This document shows, piece after piece, positions 48,850 through 48,991 of a DNA stretch of 48,991 nucleotides. The position numbers and the translations under genes are program-made. The DNA is from DAOTVX01 sp034436015 (GTDB taxonomy: Bacteria; Chloroflexota; Anaerolineae; Anaerolineales; Villigracilaceae). The stretch's first letter is position 1, and each line of letters opens with the position of its first letter. The notes beneath the pieces are model-generated. The model saw only the letters and a program-made list of their open reading frames with translations, was not told where the DNA came from and did not search any database. The stretch is taken from contig DAOTWG010000026.1 in assembly GCA_034436015.1 (NCBI GenBank), positions 1-48,991 on the forward strand, given 5' to 3'.

Positions 48850-48991
48850 ATGAAACGTCGGATTCTTTATGGTAGTGCGTTGATTGTTTTGGTCATCAGT
48901 GTTGCCTTGACGGCTGTTGTTGGTGCGGCGCCGCGGCAGGCGGATCGCGGGGCGTGGGCGCCGAACGTGTCGTATGCGGTGGGGGATACGG
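48850..48991 (+). CDS. secreted protein, possible carbohydrate-binding module (cut by window end)
   Basis: The first 47 codons only. A signal peptide (KRRILYGSALIVLVISVALTA.., given in part) ends near GAAP, about residue 32. The mature start GAWAPNVSYAVGDT resembles the beginning of CBM5/12 chitin-binding modules, where Trp-x-pattern-Tyr-x2-Gly-Asp is typical. A GAGGAGG ribosome-binding site sits 5 bases before ATG 48850. It could be a chitinase, lytic oxidase or adhesin; the enzyme part lies outside the window. Confidence 0.6.
   Translation, partial: MKRRILYGSALIVLVISVALTAVVGAAPRQADRGAWAPNVSYAVGDT

Overview
The window reads like a chromosomal housekeeping segment of a GC-rich Chloroflexota bacterium, probably Anaerolineae or a neighbouring class. 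This rests on several signs: lipoproteins with Thr/Pro-rich linkers behind the lipobox, a SecD with such a linker, a TatC with an acidic N-terminal extension, an HrcA/CIRCE-controlled chaperone operon, and no outer-membrane genes. Placement is by recognition of protein style only. I see no phage, insertion sequence, integrase or CRISPR array.

Left part (1-7,100). A minus-strand operon holds a quinate-dehydrogenase-like protein, a MobA-like nucleotidyltransferase and a PAP2 phosphatase. A second minus-strand operon runs inositol-3-phosphate synthase, a large polytopic membrane protein, and a polysaccharide-deacetylase lipoprotein. MazG-like pyrophosphohydrolase and tRNA-Pro(TGG) follow. From 7,400 to 16,400: divergent pstB and pstS-pstC (no pstA), trpS, dtd, a P-type Ca2+-type ATPase broken near its N-terminus by an in-frame TAG, glgC, and tRNA-Leu(CAA) with a clear promoter and terminator.

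Middle (16,400-36,100). dnaG-rpoD plus a TPR protein; a LysM/M23 cell-wall peptidase; the hrcA-grpE-dnaK-dnaJ operon with a perfect CIRCE element, continuing into proB; an SH3-like protein behind a diacylglycerol-kinase-like gene; secD-secF; and lgt followed by a solute-binding protein and a GH18 lipoprotein. Lgt would lipidate the lipoproteins encoded beside it.

Right part (36,100-48,991). A Tat cluster (tatB-like, tatC, tatA); a minus-strand operon relA/spoT-xseA-xseB-DUF212; tlyA; pyrD with a coupled lipoprotein; an SDR epimerase; a large NB-ARC/TPR regulator; and, divergent from it, the start of a secreted protein that looks like a carbohydrate-binding module.

The most notable signals are not classical gene cassettes. 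(1) Several genes (pstS, pstB, relA, the kinase-like gene, pyrD, the M23 peptidase) have a -10-like hexamer ending 7-9 nt before the start codon and no Shine-Dalgarno sequence, which suggests leaderless transcripts; for pstB/pstS two opposed -10 hexamers overlap in a 22-bp gap. (2) The ATPase carries an in-frame TAG with homology continuing on both sides. (3) A roughly 80-bp imperfect palindromic repeat sits in two divergent promoter regions, with weaker partial matches in two other intergenic gaps. I did not find a convincing new multi-gene defence or metabolic system.
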